Shown one piece after another: positions 1-8,697 of a stretch of DNA of 64,000 nucleotides. Under the pieces are notes generated by a model, which worked only from the letters and a program-made list of their open reading frames with translations, was not told the origin of the DNA and did no database searches. Both the position numbers and the translations under genes were made by a program. The stretch spans positions 4,588,001-4,652,000 of the forward strand of contig OZ241871.1 of assembly GCA_965202955.1 (NCBI GenBank). The letters are read 5' to 3'. Numbering within the stretch: the first letter of the stretch is position 1; each line of letters starts with the position of its first letter. Source of the DNA: Bin5 sp034422415. GTDB lineage: Bacteria; Chloroflexota; Anaerolineae; Caldilineales; Caldilineaceae.

Positions 1-24
1 GGGGACTCACGCCCACCCAGCCTC

Positions 25-753
25 ATGAAACAGATTCCAAACGACTCCGAGTTCTTGCATTACATTGTCGAAAACGGGTATGCGCCCGGCGAGCGACTGC
101 CTTCGCTGCATGAGATAAGCGCCGAATTGGGGGTCAGCGTCGGAAAGTTGCGCGAACAGTTGGAAGGCGCCCGCGTGCTGGGGCTGGTTGCGGCGCGCCC
201 GAGACGCGGCATCGAGTGTAACGACTACAGCTTCACGCCAGCAGCACGGGCCAGCCTGATGTTCGGCTTAGCCACAAATGAGCGGCTCTTCCCCGACTTC
301 GGCGAACTTCGCAACGGGATCGAAAGCGCTTTCTGGCACCGGGCCGTCGAGGCGCTGACGGAGGATGACAAAAGGGAGCTGGACGAGTACGTCATAAGGG
401 CGTGGCATAAGCTGCAACAAAGCCGCATCCAGATCCCCCACCAGGAACACCGCGCTTTCCACATGACCATCTTCAGGCGACTGGACAATCTGTTTGCAAC
501 AGGGATTCTGGAAGCGTATTGGGATGCCTACGAAGCGGTTGAACTGAACCTGTACGCCGATTATGACTATCTCACCGAGGTCTGGGACTATCACCAGAGG
601 ATTGCGGGCGCAATTCAGCAAGGAGAATATGAAAGGGCTAGATCATTGAATGAGGAACACTTGCTGCTACTGCGCACAAGAGGCGTCAGGCGCAACGGTG
701 CGGGCAAGTCAGCCAGCGTCGAACAGGGTCACGAGGTAAGGAGTCCAGCATGA
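25..753 (+). CDS. GntR-family (FadR/FCD-type) transcriptional regulator
   Basis: Predicted one-component regulator of 242 aa. Residues about 15-60 form a winged helix-turn-helix of GntR type (Pro-Gly-Glu-Arg-Leu-Pro-Ser-Leu followed by an EISAELGVS recognition region). Residues about 85-220 look like an all-helical FCD ligand domain with the expected scattered His residues (EHRAFH, NEEHL). The stop overlaps the start of the following oxidoreductase alpha gene by 4 nt (ATGA), so the regulator and the enzyme are translationally coupled. This suggests it responds to a 2-oxoacid or related organic acid and controls its own operon, which is inference. Only 24 nt precede the ATG in the window, so a further-upstream start and any operator cannot be judged. 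Confidence 0.85.
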   Translation: MKQIPNDSEFLHYIVENGYAPGERLPSLHEISAELGVSVGKLREQLEGARVLGLVAARPRRGIECNDYSFTPAARASLMFGLATNERLFPDFGELRNGIESAFWHRAVEALTEDDKRELDEYVIRAWHKLQQSRIQIPHQEHRAFHMTIFRRLDNLFATGILEAYWDAYEAVELNLYADYDYLTEVWDYHQRIAGAIQQGEYERARSLNEEHLLLLRTRGVRRNGAGKSASVEQGHEVRSPA

Positions 754-2594
754 GCGTTGCAGTGCGGGAAAAGCCGACCGTGCAACCGGTTGCCCCTGCA
801 ACCGTCAATGACTTTGTGGTCAATGTGGCGACGGCAAACGGATCAGGAAGCCAGACGAGCAACGGCGTTCTTCTGCGGACGCTGTTCAAGATGGGCATCC
901 CGGTCAACGGCAAGAACCTGTTTCCGAGCAACATTCAGGGCTTGCCGACCTGGTACATCATCCGCCTGAGCAAGGAGGGCTATCTTGCCCGGCGAGAGAT
1001 GACAGACGTCCAGGTATGCATGAACGGGCGGACGGTAGCGGAGGATATGGAGCGGGCCGTTGCGGGGGGCGTTGTGCTTTACGACGACTCATTGCCCATC
1101 GCGAACCGGCGCAAGGACGTCACCTACTATGCGATGCCGGTCAAAGACCTAGTAAAGGCGGCAGAATTACCCCATGCCTTGCGAGACTACGTTGCCAATA
1201 TGGTCTATGTCGGCGCGCTGACGGAGTTGCTGGGAATCGACGTTGTGGAAGTGGAGGCGGCGCTCGATCATCATTTCGCCGGCAAGGCGAGCGCAGTCCG
1301 GCTCAATATGAGCATGGTTGAGCAGACCATTGACTGGGCCCGTGAGCACGTTCAGCCACACGATGTCTATCGAGTTGAAAGGATGGCAGGCTTCAACGAA
1401 GGCAAGATCCTTGTGGACGGCAATACTGCCGGCGCGCTGGGTGCGCTGGCTGGAGGCCTGTCGCTGGCTTCCTGGTACCCGATTACCCCGTCGTCGAGCT
1501 TGGCCGAGTCGATTGAGAAGTATGCAGACCAGTTGAGGTCGGATTCGGAAACGGGCAAGTCGACAGTTGCCGTCGTTCAGGCGGAAGACGAAATGGCGGC
1601 GATTGGGATGGTTGTGGGCGCGGGCTGGACGGGGGCCCGCGCCATGACGTGCACAAGCGGCCCGGGGATCAGCCTGATGGCGGAGTTCGCCGGGTTGGCC
1701 TATTTTGCCGAGGTCCCTGCAGTGATTTGGGATATACAGAGGATGGGGCCAAGCACCGGGCTGCCTACGCGCACATCGCAGGGCGACATCCAGGCCGCCT
1801 ACTACCTCAGTCACGGCGACACCCGGCACGTCGTCCTGTTTCCCGCGAACCCGGCAGAGTGCTTTGAATTTGGCCGCGTTGCTTTCGACTTGGCCGAGGA
1901 ACTTCAGACACTTGTCATCGTGCTGAGCGACCTGGATTTGGGCATGAATTCACACATTTCGGAACCGTTCGAATACTCTGAAGCACCTTTTAAGCGCGGC
2001 AAGGTGCTGAGCGCCGAGGACCTGGAAAATCGGCAGGGTGTGTGGGCTCGCTACATGGATGTTGATGGCGACGGCATCACATATCGAACGCTCCCAGGTA
2101 CGAAGCACAGTATGGCCGCATATTTCACGCGCGGGACGGGACATAACGAATACGGCTACTACAGTGAGAGGCCCGATGACTGGGAGGAGAATCTCTTGCG
2201 ATTGCAGCGAAAGCTGGAGACCGCAAGGCGACTGGTTCCGGAGCCGGTCGTCGACGACTCGGAAGAAGCTGACATAGGGATTATCAGTCTTGGAAGCAAT
2301 CACGATGGCGTAGAGGAGGCGCGCGATCGACTGGCCAGCGGGGGATTGGCCACCAGCTATCTGCGATTGAGGGCGTTGCCGATCAGCGATACCGTGCGCG
2401 ACTTCATCGATCGTTACCGCACAATATGTGTGATAGAGGCCAACGGAGACGGTCAACTCCATTCGATACTGACGACGGAAGAGCCGCGTCAGGCTCTGAA
2501 GCTCAAATCGATTGCAAAATGCGATGGGCTTCCTTTGAGCGCCCGATTCATTGTTGAAGAGATTCATAACGCAACGCAGGAGGTTCAACAATGA
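750..2594 (+). CDS. korA: 2-oxoacid:ferredoxin oxidoreductase, fused gamma-alpha subunit
   Basis: Large subunit (614 aa) of a 2-oxoglutarate/2-oxoacid:ferredoxin oxidoreductase, which oxidatively decarboxylates 2-oxoacids to acyl-CoA and passes electrons to ferredoxin. Residues about 20-195 match the gamma domain. The alpha domain follows and carries the signature YPITPSS near residue 243, then a transketolase pyrimidine-like region and a C-terminal domain II (from about residue 500). The gamma-alpha fusion with a separate beta subunit is the two-subunit KorAB-type arrangement. A good ribosome site (AAGGAG) precedes the ATG, which overlaps the stop of the GntR gene. Its 3' end overlaps the beta gene by 4 nt. 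Substrate specificity cannot be read from sequence, so the symbol is by family. Confidence 0.88.
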   Translation: MSVAVREKPTVQPVAPATVNDFVVNVATANGSGSQTSNGVLLRTLFKMGIPVNGKNLFPSNIQGLPTWYIIRLSKEGYLARREMTDVQVCMNGRTVAEDMERAVAGGVVLYDDSLPIANRRKDVTYYAMPVKDLVKAAELPHALRDYVANMVYVGALTELLGIDVVEVEAALDHHFAGKASAVRLNMSMVEQTIDWAREHVQPHDVYRVERMAGFNEGKILVDGNTAGALGALAGGLSLASWYPITPSSSLAESIEKYADQLRSDSETGKSTVAVVQAEDEMAAIGMVVGAGWTGARAMTCTSGPGISLMAEFAGLAYFAEVPAVIWDIQRMGPSTGLPTRTSQGDIQAAYYLSHGDTRHVVLFPANPAECFEFGRVAFDLAEELQTLVIVLSDLDLGMNSHISEPFEYSEAPFKRGKVLSAEDLENRQGVWARYMDVDGDGITYRTLPGTKHSMAAYFTRGTGHNEYGYYSERPDDWEENLLRLQRKLETARRLVPEPVVDDSEEADIGIISLGSNHDGVEEARDRLASGGLATSYLRLRALPISDTVRDFIDRYRTICVIEANGDGQLHSILTTEEPRQALKLKSIAKCDGLPLSARFIVEEIHNATQEVQQ

Positions 2595-3649
2595 GCACCA
2601 GAACAAAGGCAAACATTGCCCGCGGAGCACGTCCCGCCAAGAAAAACCGCCTAGACCTGGAAAAAACTTCCTATCGAGGGCGACCTTCTACGCTTTGCAA
2701 GGGATGCGGGCATGACAGCATCAGCCAGCGGATCGTAAACACCGCGTGGGAAATGAACCTGGATCAAACACAGGTAGTTAAGCTGAGCGGCATCGGCTGT
2801 AGCAGCAAGACGCCGGCCTACTATCTGGGTTGGAGCCACGGGTTCAACAGTCTGCACGGTCGAATGCCCTCTGTGGCGACGGGGGCTGTAATCGCCAACA
2901 CGAGTTTGCAGGTCATTGGCGTGAGCGGAGACGGTGATTCGGCATCCATTGGCATCGGCCAATTCAAACATGCAGTGCGGCGCAATCTACCGCTCGTTTA
3001 CATCGTCGAAAACAATGGAGTGTACGGGCTGACTAAGGGGCAGTTCAGCGCGACGGCGGACGAGGGTCAGTTCTTGAAATACCAGGGAGTGAACGACTTG
3101 CCGGCCTTGGATATCTGCATGGAGGCGCTGACTGCGAACGCGACGTTTGTGGCCCGGAGTTTCGCTGGTGACCCAAAGCAGTTGGAAGTCCTTCTGAAAG
3201 CGGCACTAAATCATCGGGGAATCGCCGTTCTCGACATAGTCAGCCCGTGCGTCACATTCAATAACCATGACGATTCGACCAAGAGCTACGGATTCGGTCG
3301 CAGTAACGAAATAAAGCTGCACGAGTTGAACTTTGTGCCGGAGTACGAAGAGATAGAGATCGCTGACTACGAAGACGAGATTGAAGTCGAACTGCACGAC
3401 GGCGGCAGTATCATTCTCAAAAAGATCGACCCGGAACACGACCCCTCTGACCGCGCGGCGGCCTATACCGCGATCCAGCGTTCGCTTGATGAGCAGAAAC
3501 TCATCACCGGATTGCTTTACATCAATGAAGAGGAGCCTACGTTTACTGAGCTCCTGAATCTGACGGAGACGCCGCTCGCGCAGTTGCCGGACGAGAAGCT
3601 AAGACCCAGCAGAGAGGCGCTGGAAGAGGTTGTGGGAACTCTGGCGTGA
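2591..3649 (+). CDS. korB: 2-oxoacid:ferredoxin oxidoreductase, beta (ThDP) subunit
   Basis: Catalytic beta subunit (352 aa) binding thiamine diphosphate and one [4Fe-4S] cluster. Visible Cys ligands are CKGCGH near residues 36-41, a GIGCSS motif, and a later SPCVTFN motif. The ThDP/Mg motif starts at GDGDSASIG (about 114) and continues to the Asn-containing ENNGVYGLTKGQ segment. It overlaps the alpha gene by 4 nt, so the alpha and beta subunits are coupled. No ferredoxin or delta subunit gene lies next to them, so electrons must go to a ferredoxin encoded elsewhere. The gene ends 17 nt before the convergent acyltransferase, with a short GGAGGG/CCCTCC inverted repeat at 3671-3690 between them. 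Confidence 0.9.
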   Translation: MSTRTKANIARGARPAKKNRLDLEKTSYRGRPSTLCKGCGHDSISQRIVNTAWEMNLDQTQVVKLSGIGCSSKTPAYYLGWSHGFNSLHGRMPSVATGAVIANTSLQVIGVSGDGDSASIGIGQFKHAVRRNLPLVYIVENNGVYGLTKGQFSATADEGQFLKYQGVNDLPALDICMEALTANATFVARSFAGDPKQLEVLLKAALNHRGIAVLDIVSPCVTFNNHDDSTKSYGFGRSNEIKLHELNFVPEYEEIEIADYEDEIEVELHDGGSIILKKIDPEHDPSDRAAAYTAIQRSLDEQKLITGLLYINEEEPTFTELLNLTETPLAQLPDEKLRPSREALEEVVGTLA

Positions 3650-3665
3650 TTGGCAGGGCTGGATC

Positions 3666-4397
3666 CTACTGGAGGGCCTCGATACCCTCCTCCAGGAGTC
3701 CGTCGGCGCCGGCTGAATCTTGCGAGGATGGGCTTGCAGGAACCGAGTCTTTGCTGTAGTAACCGCGCAGTTCGGGAGGCATCATCCGGGCCATTGCCAT
3801 CATTACCTCGTGCGTGAATTCAGCCACGTCCTCCATTGAGTCCTCGGCAAAGTGAAATGGCTGGCCGAAGCGGACGGCAATCTGCGATCGCTTGAACAGG
3901 TTGTACCAATGCTTGTGCAGGTGCGGAATGCCGAGGACGACGACGGGCACGACTGGCGCGTTGGCTTCGATGGCAATCCGGACGGCCCCGCTCTTGCCCC
4001 GCCGCAGGGGTTTACCGCGATTGCGTGTACCCTCTGGAAACATCCCCAGAACACGTCCCGCGCGCACGAGCTTAATGCTGTATTCGATGGCCGCAGTGTC
4101 GCTGGCCCCGCGGTTGATGGGAAATGCGCCGATCCGGTAGAGCAAGTAGGTCATAATGGGGTGGACGTTGAACAACTCCCTCTTGGCCATATAGTAGACT
4201 TGGCGGGGGCATGAAAAGCCGAGTACGAAGCTGTCCATTCCTCCGGGATGATTGCAGGCCAGAACAACCCCTCCCTCCTTCGGAACGTTTTCGACACCCT
4301 CGACCCGCAGCGAGCAGAAGAAAGGGCGAATTGCATAGAAGAAACGATAGCAGAACCGCCACATCCTGGAGGCATCGGCAGGGGCATTGAATCTCAC
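3666..4397 (-). CDS. plsC: 1-acyl-sn-glycerol-3-phosphate acyltransferase (PlsC family)
   Basis: Membrane-associated acyltransferase of 243 aa, expected to make phosphatidic acid from lysophosphatidate in phospholipid synthesis. The catalytic HX4D motif is present as NHPGGMD (His50, Asp55) and the glycerol-phosphate-binding motif as FPEGTR (about 120-125). A hydrophobic N-terminus (residues 12-30) would anchor it to the membrane. The chosen start is GTG, one base after the stop of the upstream SirB1-like gene with GGAGG ten bases before it. An internal ATG at 4364 is an alternative. It forms a two-gene operon with the SirB1-like gene. Confidence 0.85.
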   Translation of the reverse strand: MRFNAPADASRMWRFCYRFFYAIRPFFCSLRVEGVENVPKEGGVVLACNHPGGMDSFVLGFSCPRQVYYMAKRELFNVHPIMTYLLYRIGAFPINRGASDTAAIEYSIKLVRAGRVLGMFPEGTRNRGKPLRRGKSGAVRIAIEANAPVVPVVVLGIPHLHKHWYNLFKRSQIAVRFGQPFHFAEDSMEDVAEFTHEVMMAMARMMPPELRGYYSKDSVPASPSSQDSAGADGLLEEGIEALQ

Positions 4398-4398
4398 T

Positions 4399-5304
4399 CT
4401 AGTTCAGCCTCCGGATCCCTTCACGAATCTTCCTGAGCACCAATAAAAGGCGTCTCTCTTCGCCGCGCGCCGGCTGCTCCGCTTCGGGTAGCCAACCTCC
4501 GAAAGGGATACCGCCAGGCACATGCTCAGTTTCACTTCCGAAGAGGTGCAGACAACCCTTCAGAAGGAAGTAGCGCCGCAGGTCGTTCTCTGCGGCGAGC
4601 AGTTTGCGAGAACCAAAATGGAGCAGGGCTCGATCGCGCCAAAGGCTGGCCTCCTCCGGCTCGACAATCAGCATGAAATCCAGAACGCCCAGCGCTTTCG
4701 ACAGGCTGTGCTGCGAGACGTAGACGGCGCGAAGATTATTGAGGATTCTCAGAATCAGCGCATTGGATTCGACTCTGTAGTTCTCAAGGGCAACCGGCGT
4801 ACGTAACGATTCCTGGAAGAGCCGCGACAGGTATTTGGTCAGATCATCGAGAGCAACGACTTTGCCGTGGAATGGGTCGAGGAGCCAGACGCCGGCGGGA
4901 TCGCGGTACTCCAGCATGAAGTGGCCGGGGAAACCCATTCCTTGAAGTCCAATCCCGAGTCGGCGACCTATTGCAATGTAGAGGAGGCTGAGCGTAATTG
5001 GGAGACCGAGCCGCGTATCGAGCACCCGGTGCAGAAAACTGTTGATGGGATCATAGTAGTTCTCCACGTTACCGCGGAACTCCATCTCGTCATGGAGAAC
5101 TTTGATCAAGGCCTCGGCGCGCGCGCGGCCGATTGCGCCGGCGGGCATGCGCTGATCGACCTGATCGGCAAGTTCGTCCAGCCGACGGATACCAGCCTCG
5201 ACATCGAGCCCGCTATCGACGAGGCTGCCGATCGTCAGAGCCAGTCTTTCCGGTCGGTCCGCGCTCGTTTCCAGTTCAGTCGAAAAGGCAGTCAGCGGGT
5301 CCAC
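4399..5304 (-). CDS. SirB1-like transglutaminase-fold/TPR protein
   Basis: A 301-aa protein with the conserved core of the SirB1/YchA family: YYDPINSFLHRVLDTRLGLP followed by a TLSLLYIAIGRRLGI segment and GFPGHFMLEY. This is a circularly diverged transglutaminase fold. A TPR-like helical C-terminus follows (about 190-260). The biochemical role of the family is not established. The start is GTG with AAAGGA six bases upstream. A weak promoter (TTGCCG, 17 nt, TAAATT) can be seen on the minus strand in the 174-nt upstream gap. It is followed almost immediately by plsC, suggesting co-transcription. Confidence 0.8.
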   Translation of the reverse strand: MDPLTAFSTELETSADRPERLALTIGSLVDSGLDVEAGIRRLDELADQVDQRMPAGAIGRARAEALIKVLHDEMEFRGNVENYYDPINSFLHRVLDTRLGLPITLSLLYIAIGRRLGIGLQGMGFPGHFMLEYRDPAGVWLLDPFHGKVVALDDLTKYLSRLFQESLRTPVALENYRVESNALILRILNNLRAVYVSQHSLSKALGVLDFMLIVEPEEASLWRDRALLHFGSRKLLAAENDLRRYFLLKGCLHLFGSETEHVPGGIPFGGWLPEAEQPARGEERRLLLVLRKIREGIRRLN

Positions 5305-5478
5305 GTGTTTTCCTTTCTGTACGGCCTGACAGCAACGAATGAGCTAGCGCGGCACAGTCACTCTTGGCCAGTCTCACGTTTCGATGGGGTAGCTTGAATT
5401 TACCATTTCTCGCCGCTGCCGGCAACTGAACGGAGCCACAGGGAGCCCCTCTTTCGACTTTGCAATCAGACATTTCAT

Positions 5479-6270
5479 TCAGAGGTCTTCGGAACGCATG
5501 GCTATCAGTTCGCCGCCGTCAACACGGATGACTTCACCGGTGATGTAATCAGATTGGGCGAGAAAGCGGACCGCGTGTGCGACGTCTTCGGGCGTGCCCC
5601 ACCGCTTAATCAGCGTGCGGGCGGCGCTCCGCCTCAAAAACTCCTCGTTGTAGTGCGGCTGTGGCATGACGTGACCGGGCGCGACGGCGTTTACAAGCAC
5701 CGTAGGCGCCAATTCAAGCGCAAGCTGACGCGTCAGCGCGAGCAGGCCAGATTTGGCAACGGCGTGGGCGGTGAACCTTGGCCAGGCGTGCCAAACCGAT
5801 ATGTCGACGATGTTGACGATGGCGGCCTGCCGTTGTTCGAGCAGAAGCGGCGCGAGTTCATTGCTAACGAAAAAGCTACCGTGTAAAGATACCTCTATCA
5901 CGCGCCGCCACGTGTCGTATTCCTCGGTGGGTACAGTATGTGCGTCGAATCGATCGGCGGCGTTGACAAGCAGGTCGAGACGCCCAAAACGGGCGCGCAC
6001 CGCCTCTGCCATTTGCTGGACGGCGTTCAGATTGCCGACATCACACTGGACAGTCATCGCCTCGACACCGAGCGCGTCAGCGTCCTGGGCGGTCTTTTGC
6101 GCATGTCCGGCCGAAGCGTTGAAGAGGATTACTACGTTGGCGCCGGCGCGGGCTAATTCGAGGGTTATGGCTCTCCCGACGCGATGCGCCCCGCCGGTTA
6201 CTAGTGCGACGCCTTCTCGCAAATCCACTGTTCTTGCAGTTCCCCCGCCTGCGGCATCAAGCCACTGCAT
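5479..6270 (-). CDS. Short-chain dehydrogenase/reductase with His at the catalytic Tyr position
   Basis: Classical-length SDR (263 aa from the ATG at 6270; a TTG 24 nt upstream would add 8 residues). The NAD(P)-binding motif TGGAHRVG lies at residues 25-32, with the Arg typical of pteridine-reductase-like, NADPH-preferring members. The Rossmann segment NVVILFN, the loop LLVNAADRF and the C-terminal YITGEVIRVDGG are all present. The usual catalytic YxxxK reads HAVAK, so His169 stands where Tyr is expected while Lys173 is kept. The substrate is unknown. It is a monocistronic minus-strand gene between the S1 protein and the SirB1/PlsC pair. Confidence 0.85.
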   Translation of the reverse strand: MQWLDAAGGGTARTVDLREGVALVTGGAHRVGRAITLELARAGANVVILFNASAGHAQKTAQDADALGVEAMTVQCDVGNLNAVQQMAEAVRARFGRLDLLVNAADRFDAHTVPTEEYDTWRRVIEVSLHGSFFVSNELAPLLLEQRQAAIVNIVDISVWHAWPRFTAHAVAKSGLLALTRQLALELAPTVLVNAVAPGHVMPQPHYNEEFLRRSAARTLIKRWGTPEDVAHAVRFLAQSDYITGEVIRVDGGELIAMRSEDL

Positions 6271-6356
6271 AATTCCCGGCTTCGACGCCTCCAATCAAAA
6301 AGGCGACGGAATCAGAAGCGTCCGCCGCCTAAGATGTCGATCGATTCGACAATTAG

Positions 6357-7178
6357 CTATTCTCTCATCGTATCCAGCGTTCGCTGGATAATCTCGGCCT
6401 GCATGGCCTTTGCGCGGTGTTTGCGGCTTCGGCGGCGGCGGTCACTCCGGGGCGGCGTAATTTCCTGCTTGCCATCGGACTCCATGGCGCGCTTGAATGC
6501 CAGCTCCATCGGGCTGAGGACCTCCATGTCTTCGAATTTGTCCACAACCTGCCCATCCGCGTCATCGGCCATCGCTGCCTCGGCGTCGTCCAATGCGCCC
6601 TCTTCAGTTTCGGGCTCGTCGCGCAGCCCTTTGATGCTGACGTCAATCTGCCGGCGACGGCGATTGATGGTGACGATGCGGACCTCCAACTTTTCGCCAA
6701 TTTCGACCACATCTTCCGGTTTCTGGACGTAACCATTGCCCATTTCGCGCACGTGAAGGAGCGCGTCGGTGCCAACGCCGATGTCGACAAATGCGCCGTA
6801 GGGCACCATACGGGACACGACACCTTCGACGAGCTCTCCCTCCTGAAGGTCGCGAATCGTCTTCGTATCGGGCGAGATCATCGTGAGGCTGATGCGGTTG
6901 CGTTCTCGGTTCAGCCGCTTGATCCATACTGTGACTGTCTGGCCTTCTTCGACGAACTCCTTGACGTTATTGACGCGGCCAACCGAAAGTTCGGAAATGT
7001 GAACGAGGCCGTCACGGCCGGCCCCGATGTCGACGAATGCGCCAAAGTCGGTCACCTGCTTTATGGTGCCGCTCATCTCCTGGCCGACGCTCAGACGAAC
7101 TACCTTCTTGCCGGCATCAGTTTCCTTAGCAGAGGCTTCTGCCGATTCTTCCTCGACGGTACGGGTTTCCTCAGTCAT
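6357..7178 (-). CDS. S1 RNA-binding domain protein (two S1 domains)
   Basis: A 273-aa protein with two S1 (OB-fold) RNA-binding domains at about 28-100 and 110-185. Each has the typical VTDFGAFVDIG or VPYGAFVDIG strand and the RDGLVHISELS or TDALLHVREM loop. An acidic linker follows, then a very basic tail rich in Arg. It is shorter than ribosomal protein S1 (4-6 domains) and resembles the truncated S1-like proteins of several phyla, which probably assist translation or RNA turnover. The start at 7178 is chosen because GAGGAG lies six bases before it; an in-frame ATG 42 nt upstream lacks such a site. Confidence 0.85.
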   Translation of the reverse strand: MTEETRTVEEESAEASAKETDAGKKVVRLSVGQEMSGTIKQVTDFGAFVDIGAGRDGLVHISELSVGRVNNVKEFVEEGQTVTVWIKRLNRERNRISLTMISPDTKTIRDLQEGELVEGVVSRMVPYGAFVDIGVGTDALLHVREMGNGYVQKPEDVVEIGEKLEVRIVTINRRRRQIDVSIKGLRDEPETEEGALDDAEAAMADDADGQVVDKFEDMEVLSPMELAFKRAMESDGKQEITPPRSDRRRRSRKHRAKAMQAEIIQRTLDTMRE

Positions 7179-7228
7179 TTTCCACTCCTCATGGGGATTG
7201 GTGCTGTCCCTGCGCAACACCGAAAAGC

Positions 7229-7257
7229 AGTATACATATTATCGTCAGAAAAAACAA
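7229..7257 (-). promoter_or_regulatory. Putative sigma-70-type promoter for the S1-domain gene
   Basis: On the minus strand, TTGTTT (7252-7257) and TATACT (7229-7234) are separated by 17 nt, in an A/T-rich stretch that also has T-tracts upstream of the -35. Transcription would start near 7222, giving a leader of about 44 nt that contains the GAGGAG ribosome site. Identified by eye only. Confidence 0.5.
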
Positions 7258-7292
7258 AAACAGAGAGGCGCAAACGCGAAACAATGGCAGCG

Positions 7293-8366
7293 TCAGACCT
7301 GAAATCGAAACTGAAAAATGTCACCGTCCCGGACTTCGTAGCCCTTGCCCTCCAGCCGCAGCAGACCACGCTTGCGGGCTTCGGCCATGCTGCCGGCTGA
7401 TACCATATCGTCAAAGTGGATCGTTTCGGCTCGAATAAAGCCCCGCTCCATATCAGTATGAACTACGCCGGCGGCCGCAGGAGCCGCGGAACCGGCGCTC
7501 ACGGCCCAGGCACGGACCTCATCTTCGCCGACAGTGAAGAAGCTAATCAGGCCGAGAAGTGAGTAGCAGCGTCTAATCGCGCGGTCGAGGCCCGGCGCGC
7601 CGATGCCGAACTCGGCGAGAAACTCGGCGGCCTCCAGAGGGGGCATCAGGGCGATGTCGGCCTCGAGACGGCCGCGCAGAAAGAAGGTTTCGCGATTGAG
7701 CAGGTGTTCATACTGGCTTTCGTCGTCGTCATCGCCGGCATTGACCACCCGCAGGAGTGGCTGCAGGCTGAGAAAGCCGAATCCAGCCAGCATTCTTTCT
7801 TCTTCCTTGCTGACAACGGCCATTCGCAAGGGCGTTCCATTCTCAAGTTCAGGGTACAGCCGTTCCAACAGAATCACTTCGCGCGCCATTCGCTCCCTTT
7901 CCTCCAACTGGGCGCGAGAGCGCTGCGCGGCAATTCGTTCAAGTCGATTCTCGATTGTGACCATGTCATTAAGCAGAAACTCGGTCTCTATGTCGTCAAA
8001 GTCAGCACTCGGGTCGACGCGATCTCGGGGGTGGGGCACGGCAGGATTGTTAAAGGAACGGGCCACCAGGAGCAGGGCGTCGTTTACTGCGATTGCATTC
8101 AGTAGCGGTCCCTGAATGCTACCCTCTTTGCCGATGCCCTCAGTTAGACCGGCGACGTCGTTAAATGTGACCTGGGCGTAAACCGCCGGACGGGGAGCAA
8201 ATATCTCTGAGAGCTGGTCCAAACGCGAATCGGGGACGTCTACGACGGCAGTGTGAATTTCAACCTGCCCGCTGGAAAAGCCGGCAGTTGCGGCCTTGCT
8301 TCGGGTAAGGGCATTAAAGATCGTGGTCTTTCCACTGTTTGGCCCGCCTACGATTCCGATTTTCAT
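7293..8366 (-). CDS. ychF: YchF/OLA1-like GTP/ATP-binding protein
   Basis: Obg-related P-loop NTPase of 357 aa. The P-loop is GGPNSGKTT (residues 7-15), whereas canonical YchF has GLPNVGKST. The G3 region (VTFNDVAGLTEGIGKEGSIQG), the coiled-coil insertion (about 125-200) and the C-terminal TGS/DUF933 domain with HTDMERGFIRAE and the terminal DGDIFQFRFQV are all recognisable. The G4 motif reads NAGD rather than the NxxE of YchF. YchF proteins bind ribosomes and hydrolyse ATP in stress responses. The ATG at 8366 is chosen because the family begins at MKIGIVG; the open frame continues 35 codons upstream without similarity. Divergence of G1 and G4 suggests a paralogous subfamily. Confidence 0.82.
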   Translation of the reverse strand: MKIGIVGGPNSGKTTIFNALTRSKAATAGFSSGQVEIHTAVVDVPDSRLDQLSEIFAPRPAVYAQVTFNDVAGLTEGIGKEGSIQGPLLNAIAVNDALLLVARSFNNPAVPHPRDRVDPSADFDDIETEFLLNDMVTIENRLERIAAQRSRAQLEERERMAREVILLERLYPELENGTPLRMAVVSKEEERMLAGFGFLSLQPLLRVVNAGDDDDESQYEHLLNRETFFLRGRLEADIALMPPLEAAEFLAEFGIGAPGLDRAIRRCYSLLGLISFFTVGEDEVRAWAVSAGSAAPAAAGVVHTDMERGFIRAETIHFDDMVSAGSMAEARKRGLLRLEGKGYEVRDGDIFQFRFQV

Positions 8367-8494
8367 AGACCAACTAGAATTCAGGCTACTTTTCTTTCGA
8401 ATTCTACAGCTGTCTGGCCACAGATGGCTCGCCGTCCTACGGATTGCGGCGTCGAATCGACAACCAAACAAACGAATTGCGTCTGAAACTGCGC

Positions 8495-8523
8495 TTGTAC
8501 GCTATTTCGGCAACGTGTACAAT
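8495..8523 (+). promoter_or_regulatory. Putative sigma-70-type promoter upstream of the propeller/PP2C-like gene
   Basis: TTGTAC (8495-8500) and TACAAT (8518-8523) lie 17 nt apart in the intergenic region between divergent ychF-like and propeller genes. Transcription would start near 8530, about 115 nt upstream of the large gene and about 12 nt upstream of a small Cys-containing open frame (8542-8697). Confidence 0.5.
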
Positions 8524-8541
8524 TAAAGTTGGACTCAGTAG

Positions 8542-8697
8542 ATGCAGAACCTCAGGACCAACTCTCTTGAGGCGCCGGATGGGTCCGCACATTCTAACAT
8601 CGACGACTGCTGCGGCCAATGTCCCCGCTGCAATTCTGAACAATTATGGCAAGCACCGCTTCTTCTACCCACACCCGTATTCATCACGCCTTCTTGA
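8542..8697 (+). CDS. Possible 51-aa Cys-rich small ORF
   Basis: ATG-initiated frame of 51 codons starting about 12 nt after the predicted transcription start. It contains Cys23, Cys24, Cys27 and Cys30 in a CCGQCPRC arrangement resembling half of a zinc knuckle. It overlaps the start of the downstream gene by 52 nt in a different frame, so it could be a leader peptide. No ribosome site is evident and no family is recognised. It may be chance. Confidence 0.2.
   Translation: MQNLRTNSLEAPDGSAHSNIDDCCGQCPRCNSEQLWQAPLLLPTPVFITPS

Noticed and set aside
3671..3690. GGAGGG/CCCTCC inverted repeat between korB and plsC
   Set aside because: Position fits a terminator, but there is no T-tract and most of it is inside the plsC coding end.
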